A stretch of 37,179 nt of DNA from contig CALMPK010000107.1 in the NCBI GenBank assembly GCA_937873575.1, positions 1 through 37,179 on the forward strand, written 5' to 3'. This DNA is from an uncultured Hyphomicrobiaceae bacterium (GTDB lineage: Bacteria; Pseudomonadota; Alphaproteobacteria; Rhizobiales; Hyphomicrobiaceae). Of this stretch, positions 25,931 through 34,746 are shown in pieces (position 1 is the stretch's first letter; each line of letters opens with the position of its first letter). A model generated the notes under the pieces. That model searched no databases. It was not told the origin of the DNA and worked only from the letters and a program-made list of their open reading frames with translations. A program made the position numbers and the translations under genes.

Positions 25931-26818
25931 ATGAGCGGAACTATGCTGCAAGGTGCGGAACGTTGCGACGGCCGTCGCGGGAAGGCGGCCTCGCGGTCCA
26001 CCGCCGCAGCGCTTGCCCTGGCCGTTGCGTTCGGCCCGTCGGCCATCGCGGCCCGGGCCGAGGATGCCGCTTCGGCGTGGGTACAAGGGCACATGGTCCG
26101 CACGCGGCTACTCGCCGGGGGCCTGGCGGACGGCAAGCTCGTCGCGGGTGTCGTGATGGAGATGGCCGACGGATGGAAGACCTACTGGCGCACGCCCGGA
26201 GACGCCGGCGGTGTGCCGCCCTCGTTCGATTGGTCGCGCTCGGGCAATCTGGCGAGCGCCAAGGTGCTTTATCCCGCTCCGCGACGGATGGTCGACAAGG
26301 CCGGAACGACCATCGGCTACAAGGGCAGCGTGGTGTTCCCTGTCGTGGTGGAACCCGCCGATCCCGCCCGTCCGGTCGACCTCAAACTCGATTTCTCGTT
26401 CGGCACCTGCCACGAGATCTGTGTACCAGGCGAGACGGCTCACGAGGTGGAGATTGGCCCGAAGGGCGCTAAGCTGCCCGACAGTCTCGCCGATGCCCTC
26501 TCGCGCGTTCCAGCGAGCAAGCCCGTCAGCGGCGCGCCAGAGCTGCGCAAATCCGAGATCAATCTCGCCGGTGCGTCGCCGAGCATCCTTCTTCACGTCG
26601 CGTTCGCCGATGGCGCGGAGGGTGTCGATGCGTTCGCCGAAGGACCAGAGGGCGAGTACGTGCCGATCCCGAAGCTCAAGTCCCAGGCCGGAGACGTGCG
26701 CACCTACGTGATCGACCTGACCGAGGGCGCGGACGTCGCCGCGTTGAAAGGCAAGTCCGTTCTGGTGACGCTCGTATCGTCGAAGGGGCAGAGCGAGGTG
26801 CGCCTCTCGCTCGAATGA
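25931..26818 (+). CDS. Periplasmic DsbD N-terminal-domain-like protein
   Basis: A 295-residue exported protein. A basic N-terminus and hydrophobic stretch (AAALALAVAFGPSAIAARAE, about 25-44) form a signal peptide. DGWKTYWRTPGDAGGVPPSF (80-99) and SFGTCHEICVPGE (156-168) are typical of the DsbD-N/DsbC-like domain, with the cysteine pair C160 and C164. Such proteins are the periplasmic reductant-accepting module of DsbD/ScsB systems, here without the membrane and thioredoxin domains. AGGA lies six bases before the ATG. The peroxiredoxin gene follows after 137 bases, which suggests a redox-related role; the partner membrane reductase is not in the window. Confidence 0.85.
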   Translation: MSGTMLQGAERCDGRRGKAASRSTAAALALAVAFGPSAIAARAEDAASAWVQGHMVRTRLLAGGLADGKLVAGVVMEMADGWKTYWRTPGDAGGVPPSFDWSRSGNLASAKVLYPAPRRMVDKAGTTIGYKGSVVFPVVVEPADPARPVDLKLDFSFGTCHEICVPGETAHEVEIGPKGAKLPDSLADALSRVPASKPVSGAPELRKSEINLAGASPSILLHVAFADGAEGVDAFAEGPEGEYVPIPKLKSQAGDVRTYVIDLTEGADVAALKGKSVLVTLVSSKGQSEVRLSLE

Positions 26819-26955
26819 GCGATGTCACCGGGCCAGGGCTCCAGATCGCTCTACGGTGCGATGGTTTGAGAAAATTTGCGCTCCGCTGCTTCGTCGAAGG
26901 CGGTAGCACTCTTACGGGCCGAGAAACACGACAGCCAAGAATCGAGGAACCACGA

Positions 26956-27453
26956 ATGACGATCAAAGTAGGCGACAAGCTGCCCGAGACGACCTTCGTC
27001 ACCATGGGGCCGGATGGCCCGACGCCGGTTACGTCCGCCGAGATGTTCAAGGGCAAGAAGGTGGCGCTGTTCGCCATCCCTGGCGCCTACACGCCCACCT
27101 GCCACCAGCAGCATCTGCCGGGATTCCTGATGCGCCTCGACGAGCTTGGCGCGAAGGGAGTCGATGCAGTCGCGTGCACGGCGGTCAACGACATTTTCGT
27201 GCTGAGCCACTGGGCCAAGGATACCGGGGCCGAGGGCAAGATCACGATGCTCGCTGACGGTTCGGCGGATTTCGCCAAGGCGACCGGCCTCGAGATCGAT
27301 CTCACCTCGCGCGGTTTCGGCGTGCGCTCCAAGCGCTACGCTATGCTTGTCGACGACGGCGTGGTGAAAGTGCTGAACGTCGAGGATGCACCGCCGCAGC
27401 ACGACAAGTCGAGCGCCGAGACGCTCTGCTCGATGATCGGCAACTCGATCTGA
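26956..27453 (+). CDS. Peroxiredoxin, Prx5/AHP type
   Basis: A 165-residue thiol peroxidase that reduces H2O2 and organic hydroperoxides. The active site PGAYTPTCHQQHLPGF gives P42, T46 and peroxidatic C49; R124/R127 in FGVRSKRY supply the conserved arginine. Further cysteines are C74 and C158 (TLCSM). The ATG at 26956 is preceded by GAGGAA; the open frame extends 47 codons upstream but that part is unlike the family. This group usually accepts electrons from glutathione/glutaredoxin or thioredoxin. A strong hairpin follows the stop by about 20 bases. Confidence 0.95.
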   Translation: MTIKVGDKLPETTFVTMGPDGPTPVTSAEMFKGKKVALFAIPGAYTPTCHQQHLPGFLMRLDELGAKGVDAVACTAVNDIFVLSHWAKDTGAEGKITMLADGSADFAKATGLEIDLTSRGFGVRSKRYAMLVDDGVVKVLNVEDAPPQHDKSSAETLCSMIGNSI

Positions 27454-27472
27454 ATTTGGTTGCGAATGAGAA

Positions 27473-27510
27473 AAGCAGCGCGCGAGGGCATCGCGCGCTG
27501 CTTCGCATTT
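27473..27510 (+). terminator. Terminator after the peroxiredoxin gene
   Basis: AAGCAGCGCGCG (27473-27484) and CGCGCGCTGCTT (27492-27503) form a perfect 12-bp stem with a 7-base loop, followed by CGCATTT. It lies between convergent genes; AAAA on the left side could also let it work leftward. Confidence 0.8.
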
Positions 27511-27593
27511 CAGCGGCCGGTTGCTTCATGAAGCGCCGACAGTCTCGATCGGATGCACAGAGCACATACATCCCGACCGATCGCGCCTGAACG

Positions 27594-27989
27594 TCAGCGG
27601 CGCGAGAGCTGCAGGCTTCCGGTGCTCGATCCGCCGGACAGGTTCACCGACATCGTATCACCGCGTACGGAGATGCTGATCGTGCCGGAGATGCCGAACT
27701 GGCTGTTGACGAAGTTGCCCTTGTAGCGGTTCGGCCCGACCTGAAAAACCTCCGCCGACTGGTCGACGCGGCCGGACGGCGTCGCACATGCGGCACTCAT
27801 CGAATAGTTGGAGCCCGAACGCGAGAATCGAGCACGGCAGCTCGCCTTTTCTCGGGTGTCGCCATATTGAACCTTGCCACCGCCGGACCAGCTTCCGCTG
27901 AGCGACGCGGCGTCGGCGGGAATGGCGTGGGCGGTGGCGATGGACGTCGCGAATGCGAAGAGCGCAGCGAGCGCACGAGGCAATGTCAT
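27594..27989 (-). CDS. Small secreted protein of unknown function
   Basis: A 131-residue exported protein. The signal peptide MTLPRALAALFAFATSIATA ends near residue 22-27. The mature part starts LSGSWSGGGKVQYGD and has two cysteines (SCRARF and SAACATPSG), then a Gly/Ser-rich beta-strand-like C-terminus ending GSLQLSRR. I recall similar short secreted proteins in Hyphomicrobiales genomes, without a known role. GGGAGAG lies just before the ATG. It stands alone, convergent with the peroxiredoxin gene. Confidence 0.78.
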   Translation of the reverse strand: MTLPRALAALFAFATSIATAHAIPADAASLSGSWSGGGKVQYGDTREKASCRARFSRSGSNYSMSAACATPSGRVDQSAEVFQVGPNRYKGNFVNSQFGISGTISISVRGDTMSVNLSGGSSTGSLQLSRR

Positions 27990-28260
27990 TCGTTCTCTCC
28001 CGAACCGGCGATTATCGTTGCTGCATCGAGCAGGCTAACGCGGGCAACTGTCATCTTCAAACGTCCGCATGCGCGAACCGCGAACTCGACGCGATCGATT
28101 CGCATGTGTGGTACGGCGGCAATTTTTTCCAGGCCATCGCCGCGGATTCGCGTGCGCGAAATATCGGCGGCATTGCAACATCGTTGCCGGCGCATATGTC
28201 GCGACCGCAGGCCATCGACAGCGATACTACATGTGATTCGCGAGAAGCAGGAGCCCCTGC

Positions 28261-28719
28261 TCAACGGCGCTGATAGGGTGACATGCCTTCGCGAGCGAGT
28301 TCATCTGCGCGCTCGTTCTCGGGGTGGCCGGCATGACCTTTCACCCAGTGCCAGGCGATGTCGTGCAGTTTCGCCGCTGCTTCCAGGCGTTGCCAGAGAT
28401 CGGCGTTCTTCACCGGCTTCTTATCGGCCGTGCGCCAGCCGTTACGCTTCCAGCCGTGAATCCACTGCGTAATGCCATTTTTGAGATAGGCGCTGTCCGT
28501 ATGCAGCTCGACGCGGCTGGCGCGCTTCAACTGCTCGAGCGCGGCGATGGCGGCAAAGAGCTCCATGCGGTTGTTGGTGGTCTCGCCTTCCCCGCCCTTG
28601 AGCTCCTTGCGGTGCGCGCCCGACGTGAGGATGGCGCCCCATCCTCCGGGCCCCGGATTTCCCGAGCAAGCTCCATCGGTGAACACCACGACGTGCGGGC
28701 GTGTTCCGGTCTCGCTCAT
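28261..28719 (-). CDS. rnhA: Ribonuclease HI
   Basis: A 152-residue type 1 RNase H that cleaves the RNA strand of RNA-DNA hybrids. All four catalytic acids are visible: D15 in [17 protein letters not shown]53 in NNRMEL, D75 in HTDSAYL and D139 in NERADELA, with H129 in KGHAGHPEN. The ATG (28717-28719) overlaps the thrB stop as ATGA, so translation is coupled. A weak hairpin (AGCAGG/CCTGCT, 28246-28261) overlaps the stop codon. Confidence 0.97.
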   Translation of the reverse strand: MSETGTRPHVVVFTDGACSGNPGPGGWGAILTSGAHRKELKGGEGETTNNRMELFAAIAALEQLKRASRVELHTDSAYLKNGITQWIHGWKRNGWRTADKKPVKNADLWQRLEAAAKLHDIAWHWVKGHAGHPENERADELAREGMSPYQRR

Positions 28720-29684
28720 GGCGCCTCGCCGATATAGCCGGCGATCGAGCCGACGCTCTGATGGAACCGCAGCCGCCGCAGGTAGTCGATCGGATCGTGC
28801 GGGCTGACGACGGCATTCTTCGGCGTGTTCAGCCAATCGTAGGAGCGCGTGAGCAGGAAGCGCAGCGCCGCGCCGCGTGCGAGCATGGGCAGTGCGGCGC
28901 GCTCGGCGGCGGTGAGCGGGCGCACTTGCTCGTAGCCTTTGAGCAGCGCGCGTCCCTTGGTCATGTTGTAGGCGTGGTCCGGCTCGAAGCACCAGGCGTT
29001 GAGGCAGATCGCCAGGTCGTAGGCGAAGGCGTCGTTGCAGGCGAAATAGAAGTCGATCAGTCCGGAAAGCTCGCTGCCGACGAAGAAGACGTTGTCGGGG
29101 AAGAGGTCGGCGTGGATGACGCCCGACGGGAGGTTCTGTGGCCACGCCGGCAGCAGGGCCGCGAGCTCATCGGCGATGACACCCGCGAGCCCCGGCGAGA
29201 TCTCGTTCGCGCGATCGCGGAACCGGTCGAAGAGGGGGTGCCATCCCGATGGTCCGAGAGCGTTCGGCCGCTTGCCGTTGAAGTCAGCGCCGGCTCCGTG
29301 CAGTCGGGCGAGGGCCTCGCCGACACGGGCGCAATGCTCAGCCTTCGGCCGCCGGACCCAGAACCCCTCGAGAAACGTGACGAGCGCCGCCGCCCGCCCG
29401 GCCAGCTCGCCGATGGTCTCGCCCTTGCGGTCGTGGCGGGGAACCGGGGAGGGCACGCCCTTACCCGCCAGATGCTCCATCAGTCCGACGAAGAACGGCA
29501 GGTCGGAGCGGGCCACGCGCTTTTCGTACAGCGTCAGGATCAACGGCTCGCGCGTCGTGTGCACCACGTAGTTGGTGTTCTCGACGCCCTCGGCGATGCC
29601 CTTGTAGGACAGCAGCTCGCCGACGTCGTAGCCGGCGATGAACGCAGCCAGCTCCTCGTCGGTCACCTCGGTGTATACGGCCAT
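28716..29684 (-). CDS. thrB: Homoserine kinase
   Basis: A 322-residue homoserine kinase of the aminoglycoside-phosphotransferase-like type used by alphaproteobacteria, phosphorylating homoserine in threonine synthesis. The N-terminus [20 protein letters not shown] and [15 protein letters not shown] are family-typical. The catalytic loop is [14 protein letters not shown], followed by the metal-binding GLIDFYFAC. The gene lies between ispH and rnhA, all leftward, with ATGA overlap to rnhA; this order is common in Hyphomicrobiales. Confidence 0.95.
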   Translation of the reverse strand: MAVYTEVTDEELAAFIAGYDVGELLSYKGIAEGVENTNYVVHTTREPLILTLYEKRVARSDLPFFVGLMEHLAGKGVPSPVPRHDRKGETIGELAGRAAALVTFLEGFWVRRPKAEHCARVGEALARLHGAGADFNGKRPNALGPSGWHPLFDRFRDRANEISPGLAGVIADELAALLPAWPQNLPSGVIHADLFPDNVFFVGSELSGLIDFYFACNDAFAYDLAICLNAWCFEPDHAYNMTKGRALLKGYEQVRPLTAAERAALPMLARGAALRFLLTRSYDWLNTPKNAVVSPHDPIDYLRRLRFHQSVGSIAGYIGEAP

Positions 29685-29793
29685 GTTGGGGTCTGATCCG
29701 GCGTTGAGGCGGGAAGCGCGGTGCTAGCGCTCTGGCGAAGTTGGCGCAAGCGGGCAGGCGCGGGCGCGCGAGGTTGGTGGCGTTTCCGCAGGT

Positions 29794-30765
29794 TCAGGCG
29801 GCAGGCTGGCGCAGTTCACGCGGAATGTTGAAGGCGATGCGCTCCTCGGCCGTGCTGACGACTTCGACCGCGGTGCGGAACCGCGCGGCGAGCGCATCGA
29901 GCACCTCGTCCACCAGCACCTGCGGTGCGGACGCTCCGGCGGTGATGCCGATGGTGCCGACGCCTTCGAGATCGGCCCAGTCGATGTCGCTCGCGCGCTG
30001 GATCAGGCGTGCTTTCGGGCAGCCGGCGCGTTCACCGACCTCGCGCAAGCGCAGCGAGTTCGACGAGTTCGGCGCGCCGACGACGAGCAGGCAGTCGATC
30101 TCGGGGGCGATGGCCTTCACCGCATTCTGCCGGTTGGTCGTCGCGTAGCAGATGTCTTCCTTGTGCGGAGCGGCGATCGTGGGGAAGCGCTCGCGCAGAA
30201 CGGAGACGATCGCCGCGGTATCGTCGAGCGACAGCGTGGTCTGGGTTACGAAGGCGAGCCGGTCCGGATCGCTCGGCATGAAGCGGCGCGCGTCCTCGAC
30301 GGTCTCGATCAGCCGGACGGCGCCGTCCGGTAGCTGGCCCATCGTGCCGTCCACTTCGGGATGCCCGGCGTGGCCGATCAGGATGATCTCGCGGCCCTCG
30401 CGGTGATGGCGTTCCGCCTCGAAGTGCACCTTGAAAACCAGCGGGCAGGTGGCGTCGAGCACGAACATGTTACGGGCGGCGGCGTCGGCCGGAACCGACT
30501 TCGCCACACCGTGTGCCGAAAAGATCACGGGCTGGCCGGTTTCGGGTATCTCGTCCAGCTCCTCCACAAAAATGGCGCCTTTGGCCTTGAGGGTGTCTAC
30601 GACGTAGCGATTGTGGACGATCTCATGGCGCACGTAGACCGGCGCGCCGAATTTCGCCAAAGCCAGCTCGACGATCTGGATGGCGCGGTCCACTCCTGCG
30701 CAGAAGCCGCGGGGCGCGGCGAGTAAAATTCTCAGTGGAGGGCGCGGGTCTGTAGTGACGGTCAT
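29794..30765 (-). CDS. ispH: 4-hydroxy-3-methylbut-2-enyl diphosphate reductase
   Basis: Last enzyme of the MEP isoprenoid pathway, an iron-sulfur protein converting HMBPP to IPP and DMAPP. In 323 residues the three cluster cysteines are C22 ([10 protein letters not shown]), C107 (DATCPLV) and C206 ([10 protein letters not shown]). Substrate-binding histidines are in [10 protein letters not shown] and FSAHGV, and [10 protein letters not shown] holds the catalytic Glu137. [13 protein letters not shown] is also conserved. It is first in the leftward run ispH-thrB-rnhA, with 109 bases before thrB. Confidence 0.98.
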   Translation of the reverse strand: MTVTTDPRPPLRILLAAPRGFCAGVDRAIQIVELALAKFGAPVYVRHEIVHNRYVVDTLKAKGAIFVEELDEIPETGQPVIFSAHGVAKSVPADAAARNMFVLDATCPLVFKVHFEAERHHREGREIILIGHAGHPEVDGTMGQLPDGAVRLIETVEDARRFMPSDPDRLAFVTQTTLSLDDTAAIVSVLRERFPTIAAPHKEDICYATTNRQNAVKAIAPEIDCLLVVGAPNSSNSLRLREVGERAGCPKARLIQRASDIDWADLEGVGTIGITAGASAPQVLVDEVLDALAARFRTAVEVVSTAEERIAFNIPRELRQPAA

Positions 30766-30949
30766 CAGGGGCTCTCAACAGATCACATCGGGGCACGGCT
30801 GGCCGGTGCCACGCGCGAATGTTAGGTTTCGAGTCGCTATTGGGCAATGGGCAGGATGAACGGCTGAACCGCCGGGCGCCGCTCTTGGCTCAGGGGGAAT
30901 GGCAAGCGCACCGCTATCACTGCGGCGCGATTATGCGGATCGGGGCGTC

Positions 30950-31612
30950 ATGACGCAATCCTTCGCGGCGGTTTCCCGCCGTGGTGCAACCTTCGTCACC
31001 TTGGGGCTCGCCGTCACGGCGCTCGCCGGCTGTGGCATGTCCTCGCTCACCTCGGGGTTGGGCGGCGGTGTGTTCGGCGGCAATTCGTCGAGCAGCTCGG
31101 CTTCCGCCGACGGTGTCAGCGAAGAACAACTGCTGATCGCTGCGAAGGCGGACGGCGCGACACCGGGCGCAGCCGTGACGGGCGCGATCGATCCGGGATG
31201 TCCGCGCGTCGTCTCCGACCCGCGTGACAACAACATCACCTTCTACGAAGCGGGGCGCTCCGGCGACGGTCTCGCTATCATGCATCGCGGCGAGATCACC
31301 AAGATGGCGCGCGAGTGTCATGTCGAGGGTGGCCGCGTCGTCATCAAGTACGGCTTCTCCGGGCGCGTGCTGCTCGGCCCGCGCGGTCAGTCGGGCGTCG
31401 TCACCCTGCCGGTCAACATCTCGGTCATGGACGCCAAGCGCGCGCCCGTTGCCGCCGATGCCGTGAAGCTCTCCGTCGCCGTCGCACTCGACAAGCCGAT
31501 CGGCTACTTCTCGGCGGTGCGTGAGGTTTCGTTCGCGCTGCCGGAAGGCTCGCGTCCGGGCGAGTTCCAGGTGCAGGTCGCTTTCGACCGCAAGACGCCG
31601 GGCGCGGGCTAG
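30950..31612 (+). CDS. Putative lipoprotein of unknown function
   Basis: A 220-residue protein with a lipoprotein signal: MTQSFAAVSRRGATF, a hydrophobic core, then LAGC with the acylated cysteine at 28. The mature part starts with a Gly/Ser-rich linker followed by a conserved-looking domain: IDPGCPRVVSDPRDNNITFY, then beta-strand-rich segments with ARECHVEGGRVVIKYGFSGR and a C-terminal half resembling an immunoglobulin-like sheet. Two cysteines (CPRV and ECHV) may form a disulfide. I do not recognise the function. An ATG at 30899 is in frame, but the signal sequence fits the later start better. It is single and divergent from ispH. Confidence 0.8.
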   Translation: MTQSFAAVSRRGATFVTLGLAVTALAGCGMSSLTSGLGGGVFGGNSSSSSASADGVSEEQLLIAAKADGATPGAAVTGAIDPGCPRVVSDPRDNNITFYEAGRSGDGLAIMHRGEITKMARECHVEGGRVVIKYGFSGRVLLGPRGQSGVVTLPVNISVMDAKRAPVAADAVKLSVAVALDKPIGYFSAVREVSFALPEGSRPGEFQVQVAFDRKTPGAG

Positions 31613-31655
31613 AGCCCGTTCAGACGCCGAGTTCAAGTGTTTGGGTCACATCATG

Positions 31656-31688
31656 CGCCCCGCCTCGAACGGCGGGGCGTTTGTTTTC
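31656..31688 (+). terminator. Terminator after the lipoprotein gene
   Basis: CGCCCCGCC (31656-31664) and GGCGGGGCG (31671-31679) form a 9-bp stem with a 6-base loop, followed by TTTGTTTT. Confidence 0.92.
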
Positions 31689-31864
31689 CGACGCCCGCTC
31701 TTGCGAAGCCGATTCAGTCGTTCCGGTGGACAGCACCCGGGAGCGCATCGGTCGAGCAGCCATCAGTCCCATCCAAGTTCGTGGGAACATCGGACGGCGT
31801 TCGCGTGCTTCGGACGGTCTTGATCTCGGAGTGATCGATCTCGTTCGCCGGCGAGGGTCCCGAG

Positions 31865-31896
31865 AAAACAAAAAAGCCGGCACATGATGCCGGCTT
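31865..31896 (-). terminator. Terminator of the atp F0 operon
   Basis: On the minus strand AAGCCGGCA (31896-31888) pairs with TGCCGGCTT (31882-31874) around a 5-base loop, followed by TTTTGTTTT. It lies 43 bases after the atpF stop. Confidence 0.93.
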
Positions 31897-31938
31897 CTTC
31901 GTATGGACGCTGATCCTGTCTGCAGGGGCCGCCCGCGA

Positions 31939-32430
31939 TCAGTTCAGCTTGCGTTTGATGTCCGCGAGGCCCTGGGCCAAAAGCGGGTCGCTGCCCGATG
32001 CCTGCAGCCGGGTAGCCAGGATCTTCTCGGCCGCGGCCATGGCGGCGTCGATGGCAGAGCCGCGAACCTCGGACAGCGCCTGCGCCTCGGCGCGGGCAAT
32101 CTTCTCCTCGGCGATCTTGGAGCGGCGGGCAACCTGCTCGGCAAGGTTCTTTCGCGTATCGGCGGCCAGTGCCTCGGCCTCGCGGCGGGCCTGATCGATG
32201 ATGCTCTTGGCCTCGTCCTCGGCCTCGCGGCTCTTCTTCTGGTAATCGGCCAGCAGCTGCTGGGCTTCCTCGCGCAGCTTGCGCGCGTCGTCCAGCTCCT
32301 TGCGGATCGCGTCGGCGCGCGCGTCGAGCGCGTTACCGATCAGCTTCGGCACGCCGAAGTACATCATCATCAGAACGAAGCCGATGAACGAGACGAGGAC
32401 CCAGAATTCGGGATGGGCGGGATTGAACAT
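31939..32430 (-). CDS. atpF: ATP synthase F0 subunit b
   Basis: A 163-residue b subunit of the peripheral stalk of F1F0 ATP synthase. One N-terminal transmembrane helix (FWVLVSFIGFVLMMMYFGV, 9-27) is followed by a long charged coiled coil starting LDARADAIRKELDDARKLRE and ending IKRKLN. It is the last gene of the F0 operon, 11 bases after the b' gene, and is followed by a strong terminator. Confidence 0.95.
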   Translation of the reverse strand: MFNPAHPEFWVLVSFIGFVLMMMYFGVPKLIGNALDARADAIRKELDDARKLREEAQQLLADYQKKSREAEDEAKSIIDQARREAEALAADTRKNLAEQVARRSKIAEEKIARAEAQALSEVRGSAIDAAMAAAEKILATRLQASGSDPLLAQGLADIKRKLN

Positions 32431-32441
32431 GACCTATTGCC

Positions 32442-32984
32442 TCACTTGCTCGAGACTTGGAGCAGCGCCTTCTTGACCTCGTCGGGCGTGGCGTCGCTAC
32501 CCGTGAGCTTGCCAACCACGGCGCCGGCGATGTCGCTGGCGATCTCGCCAATGCTGGACATGGCCTTGGTCTTGGTGGCGGTGATGCGCGTCTCGGCCTC
32601 GGCGATCTTGGCCTGAACCTGCGCGTCGACGCGGCTCTTTTCGGCATCGACCTCGGCGGTGAGCTTGTCGCGCGTCTCCTTGGCCATGCCGCTGGCGCGG
32701 CCGCGGGCGTCAGCGAGGGCCTTCTCGTAGCCGGCCAGCGCCTTCTCGGTCTCGCGCTTGGCCTTCTCGGCGGAATCGATGTCGCGCTGGATGCGGTCGC
32801 GACGCTCCTCGATGACCTCGCCGATGCGCGGCAGCGCGACGCGCGACATCAGCAGGTAGAGGACGACGAACGAGATCGCCAGCCAGAACAGCTGCGAGGG
32901 ATAGAACGCGGGGTTGAACTGCGGCATCCCGGAGGATTGCGGGGCAGCGTGCGTGGCTGCGGCGGCGACAATCGCGGCGATCAT
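32442..32984 (-). CDS. ATP synthase F0 subunit b' (AtpF'/AtpG)
   Basis: A 180-residue second b-type subunit, as found in alphaproteobacteria, cyanobacteria and chloroplasts where b and b' form a heterodimeric stalk. A short Ala-rich N-terminus (MIAAIVAAAATHAAP) precedes FNPAFYPSQLFWLAISFVVL and the transmembrane helix, then a coiled coil from IEERRDRIQRDIDSAEKAKR to the C-terminus. The ATG at 32984 has GAGGAG upstream; the longer frame adds 16 doubtful residues. A 248-base gap with a strong hairpin separates it from atpE. Confidence 0.94.
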   Translation of the reverse strand: MIAAIVAAAATHAAPQSSGMPQFNPAFYPSQLFWLAISFVVLYLLMSRVALPRIGEVIEERRDRIQRDIDSAEKAKRETEKALAGYEKALADARGRASGMAKETRDKLTAEVDAEKSRVDAQVQAKIAEAETRITATKTKAMSSIGEIASDIAGAVVGKLTGSDATPDEVKKALLQVSSK

Positions 32985-33190
32985 CGTGAGCTCCTCAGGA
33001 CGGGACCGGCGGCACGGGGCCGAGGCGGCCATGGAACTGTATCAGGGTCAAGGCCGATCAGGCGCGAAGCCCGTCTGGCGAGTGACCTTTCGATCAAACA
33101 GCAGGCCCGACATGCCGCTCGGTCGGACGAGACTGGCGCGCGGGCCGGAAATCGGCTGGACGTCGGCGAGACGCCCCGGCAAAGCGGCAA

Positions 33191-33218
33191 GGGCGCGGAC
33201 GGCGATCCGTCCGCGCCC
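33191..33218 (-). other. 12-bp hairpin in the atpE to b' intergenic region
   Basis: GGGCGCGGACGG (33191-33202) and CCGTCCGCGCCC (33207-33218) are exact complements around a CGAT tetraloop, 15 bases after the atpE stop. On the minus strand only a broken T-tract (TTGCCGCTTT) follows, so full termination is doubtful. It may attenuate transcription or protect the 3' end of a short atpI-B-E message. Confidence 0.75.
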
Positions 33219-33232
33219 TCGGGTCGTGCGGA

Positions 33233-33454
33233 TTACTGCAGGATGATCATGGCGACGACGAACGCCAGCAGGCCGAGAAGCTCGGTCATGGCGGCGCCGA
33301 CGAACATCCAGATGCGCTGGCTGTCGGCAGCCGACGGATTGCGAAGCGCGCCGTTCAGGTAGTTGCCGAAAATCGTGCCGACACCGATGCCGGCGCCGAT
33401 GAGACCGGTGCAAGCAAGGCCGGCGCCGATCAGTTTTGCGGTTGCGGGATCCAT
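33233..33454 (-). CDS. atpE: ATP synthase F0 subunit c
   Basis: A 73-residue proteolipid forming the rotor ring of F0. Two transmembrane helices flank the polar loop ALRNPSA. The first has the glycine pattern GAGIGVG (20-26) and the second carries the proton-binding E58 in GAAMTELLGLLAFVV. It lies between atpB and b'; a strong hairpin just downstream could help raise its expression relative to the stalk subunits. Confidence 0.97.
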   Translation of the reverse strand: MDPATAKLIGAGLACTGLIGAGIGVGTIFGNYLNGALRNPSAADSQRIWMFVGAAMTELLGLLAFVVAMIILQ

Positions 33455-33550
33455 CGTTGTCTCCTTTTGGACCTTAAGTGTGCGGATTGGTTGCGAACTT
33501 GGACGGGTGTTGGTCGAGCCGGGCGCGGACCGTTGGGAACCGGGCCTGGA

Positions 33551-34303
33551 TCAATGGTGCGAGTGCAGTGCGTCGTTGAGGTAGATGCAGGTGAGCAGCG
33601 CGAAGATGAACGCCTGCAGCATGGCGATGCCGAGCTCGAAGCCGGTGAAGCCGACCATGAAGGCCAGCGGAGCCCAGCCGCCGACGAGGCCGAGGCCGAT
33701 CACGAAGCCGGCGAAGACTTTGAGCAGGATGTGGCCGGCGAGCATGTTGGCGAACAGACGAACCGAGAGCGACACCGGGCGCATGAAGTAGGAGATGACC
33801 TCGATGACGACGATCAGGGGGAGCAGCAGCATCGGCACGCCCTCGGGAACGAACATCTTGAGGTAGCCGACGCCCTGCGTCTTGAAGCCGACCAGGGTGA
33901 CGAACACGAACACCGTCAACGCCAGCGCGAACGTAACGGAGATGTGGCTGGTGGTGGTGAACGAGCCCGGAATGATGCCGAGAACGTTGGCGAAGAACAC
34001 GAAAATGAAGATGGTGAAGACGAACGGGAAGTACTTCATGCCCTCGGGGCCGCACACGTCGCGGACCGTCTTCGCCATGAATTCGTAGATCACCTCGGCC
34101 ATCGACTGGAAGCGCGTCGGCACCAGCGAGCGCCCGCGCATCGACATGATGAGGAATGCGCTGGCCGCAACCACGGCGATCAGCATCCACAGCGAGGAGT
34201 TGGTGAAGGAAACGTCATAGCCGAAAAGCTCGAGCGGCACCTTTTTGGTGAGCTCGAACTGGTGCATAGGCCCATGGGCCTCTTCGTGCGCGCCGGCTGC
34301 CAA
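33551..34303 (-). CDS. atpB: ATP synthase F0 subunit a
   Basis: A 250-residue channel subunit of F0. The essential arginine is in VSLSVRLFANMLAGH, and the C-terminal helix has FELGIAMLQAFIFALLTCIY. I place the start at TTG (34301-34303): AGGGGG lies eight bases upstream and overlaps the atpI stop, and the N-terminus AAGAHEEAHGPMHQFELTK gives the usual family length. The ATG at 34267 would begin directly at MHQFELTK with a poorly spaced GAGG. Translation is probably coupled to atpI. Confidence 0.95.
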   Translation of the reverse strand: MAAGAHEEAHGPMHQFELTKKVPLELFGYDVSFTNSSLWMLIAVVAASAFLIMSMRGRSLVPTRFQSMAEVIYEFMAKTVRDVCGPEGMKYFPFVFTIFIFVFFANVLGIIPGSFTTTSHISVTFALALTVFVFVTLVGFKTQGVGYLKMFVPEGVPMLLLPLIVVIEVISYFMRPVSLSVRLFANMLAGHILLKVFAGFVIGLGLVGGWAPLAFMVGFTGFELGIAMLQAFIFALLTCIYLNDALHSHH

Positions 34304-34314
34304 GGTCCGTCCCC

Positions 34315-34746
34315 CTACTTGTCGTCTTCGTCGTCGTACAATTCGGGCCGTCCCGGCGGAGCCGCCGGCCCTTTGCGTTGCGACCTCGTCGCCGCGCGGA
34401 TCACGTTCAGCATGCCGGCGGCGAAGCCGACCATGATGAACAAGATCAGCAGCCACGGCCCGGTGCCGAACACGCCGTCGAGCGCGTTACCGATGAACCA
34501 GCCCACGCCGAGACCGACGATCAGCTCCGTCGCGAACCGGAAGGCCTGGGCGAGACCGGCCCCGGAGGGCTGCTCGGACGTGCCGTCGCTTCGCTTCGAA
34601 ACACCTGAGTGGCGCGACTGCGCCTCGTCGAGGCGCTTGCCGAGCTCACTCGCTCGCTTTCGGAAGGCTTCGCGTTCCTCCGGACTGATCTCGCCAGACT
34701 GGCGGTCGCCACTTCCGTCGCTGCCTGACTTGTCGCGGTCTGACAT
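34315..34746 (-). CDS. atpI: ATP synthase subunit I / AtpZ-like protein
   Basis: A 143-residue AtpI-type protein, first in the F0 operon. A long charged N-terminal part (MSDRDKSGSDGSGDRQSGEI, then EEREAFRKRASELGKRLDEA) is followed by two transmembrane helices: FATELIVGLGVGWFIGNALD with the conserved acidic residues, and WLLILFIMVGFAAGMLNVIR. It ends with an acidic tail, ELYDDEDDK. AtpI is thought to assist c-ring assembly or Mg2+ supply. A near-consensus promoter lies 59 bases upstream. Confidence 0.9.
   Translation of the reverse strand: MSDRDKSGSDGSGDRQSGEISPEEREAFRKRASELGKRLDEAQSRHSGVSKRSDGTSEQPSGAGLAQAFRFATELIVGLGVGWFIGNALDGVFGTGPWLLILFIMVGFAAGMLNVIRAATRSQRKGPAAPPGRPELYDDEDDK

Larger units (their letters stand above)
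31613..31938. other. Convergent intergenic region with two facing terminators
   Basis: No gene is supported between the lipoprotein gene (rightward) and atpF (leftward). Each side has its own terminator; the 175 bases between them show nothing clear. Confidence 0.6.
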
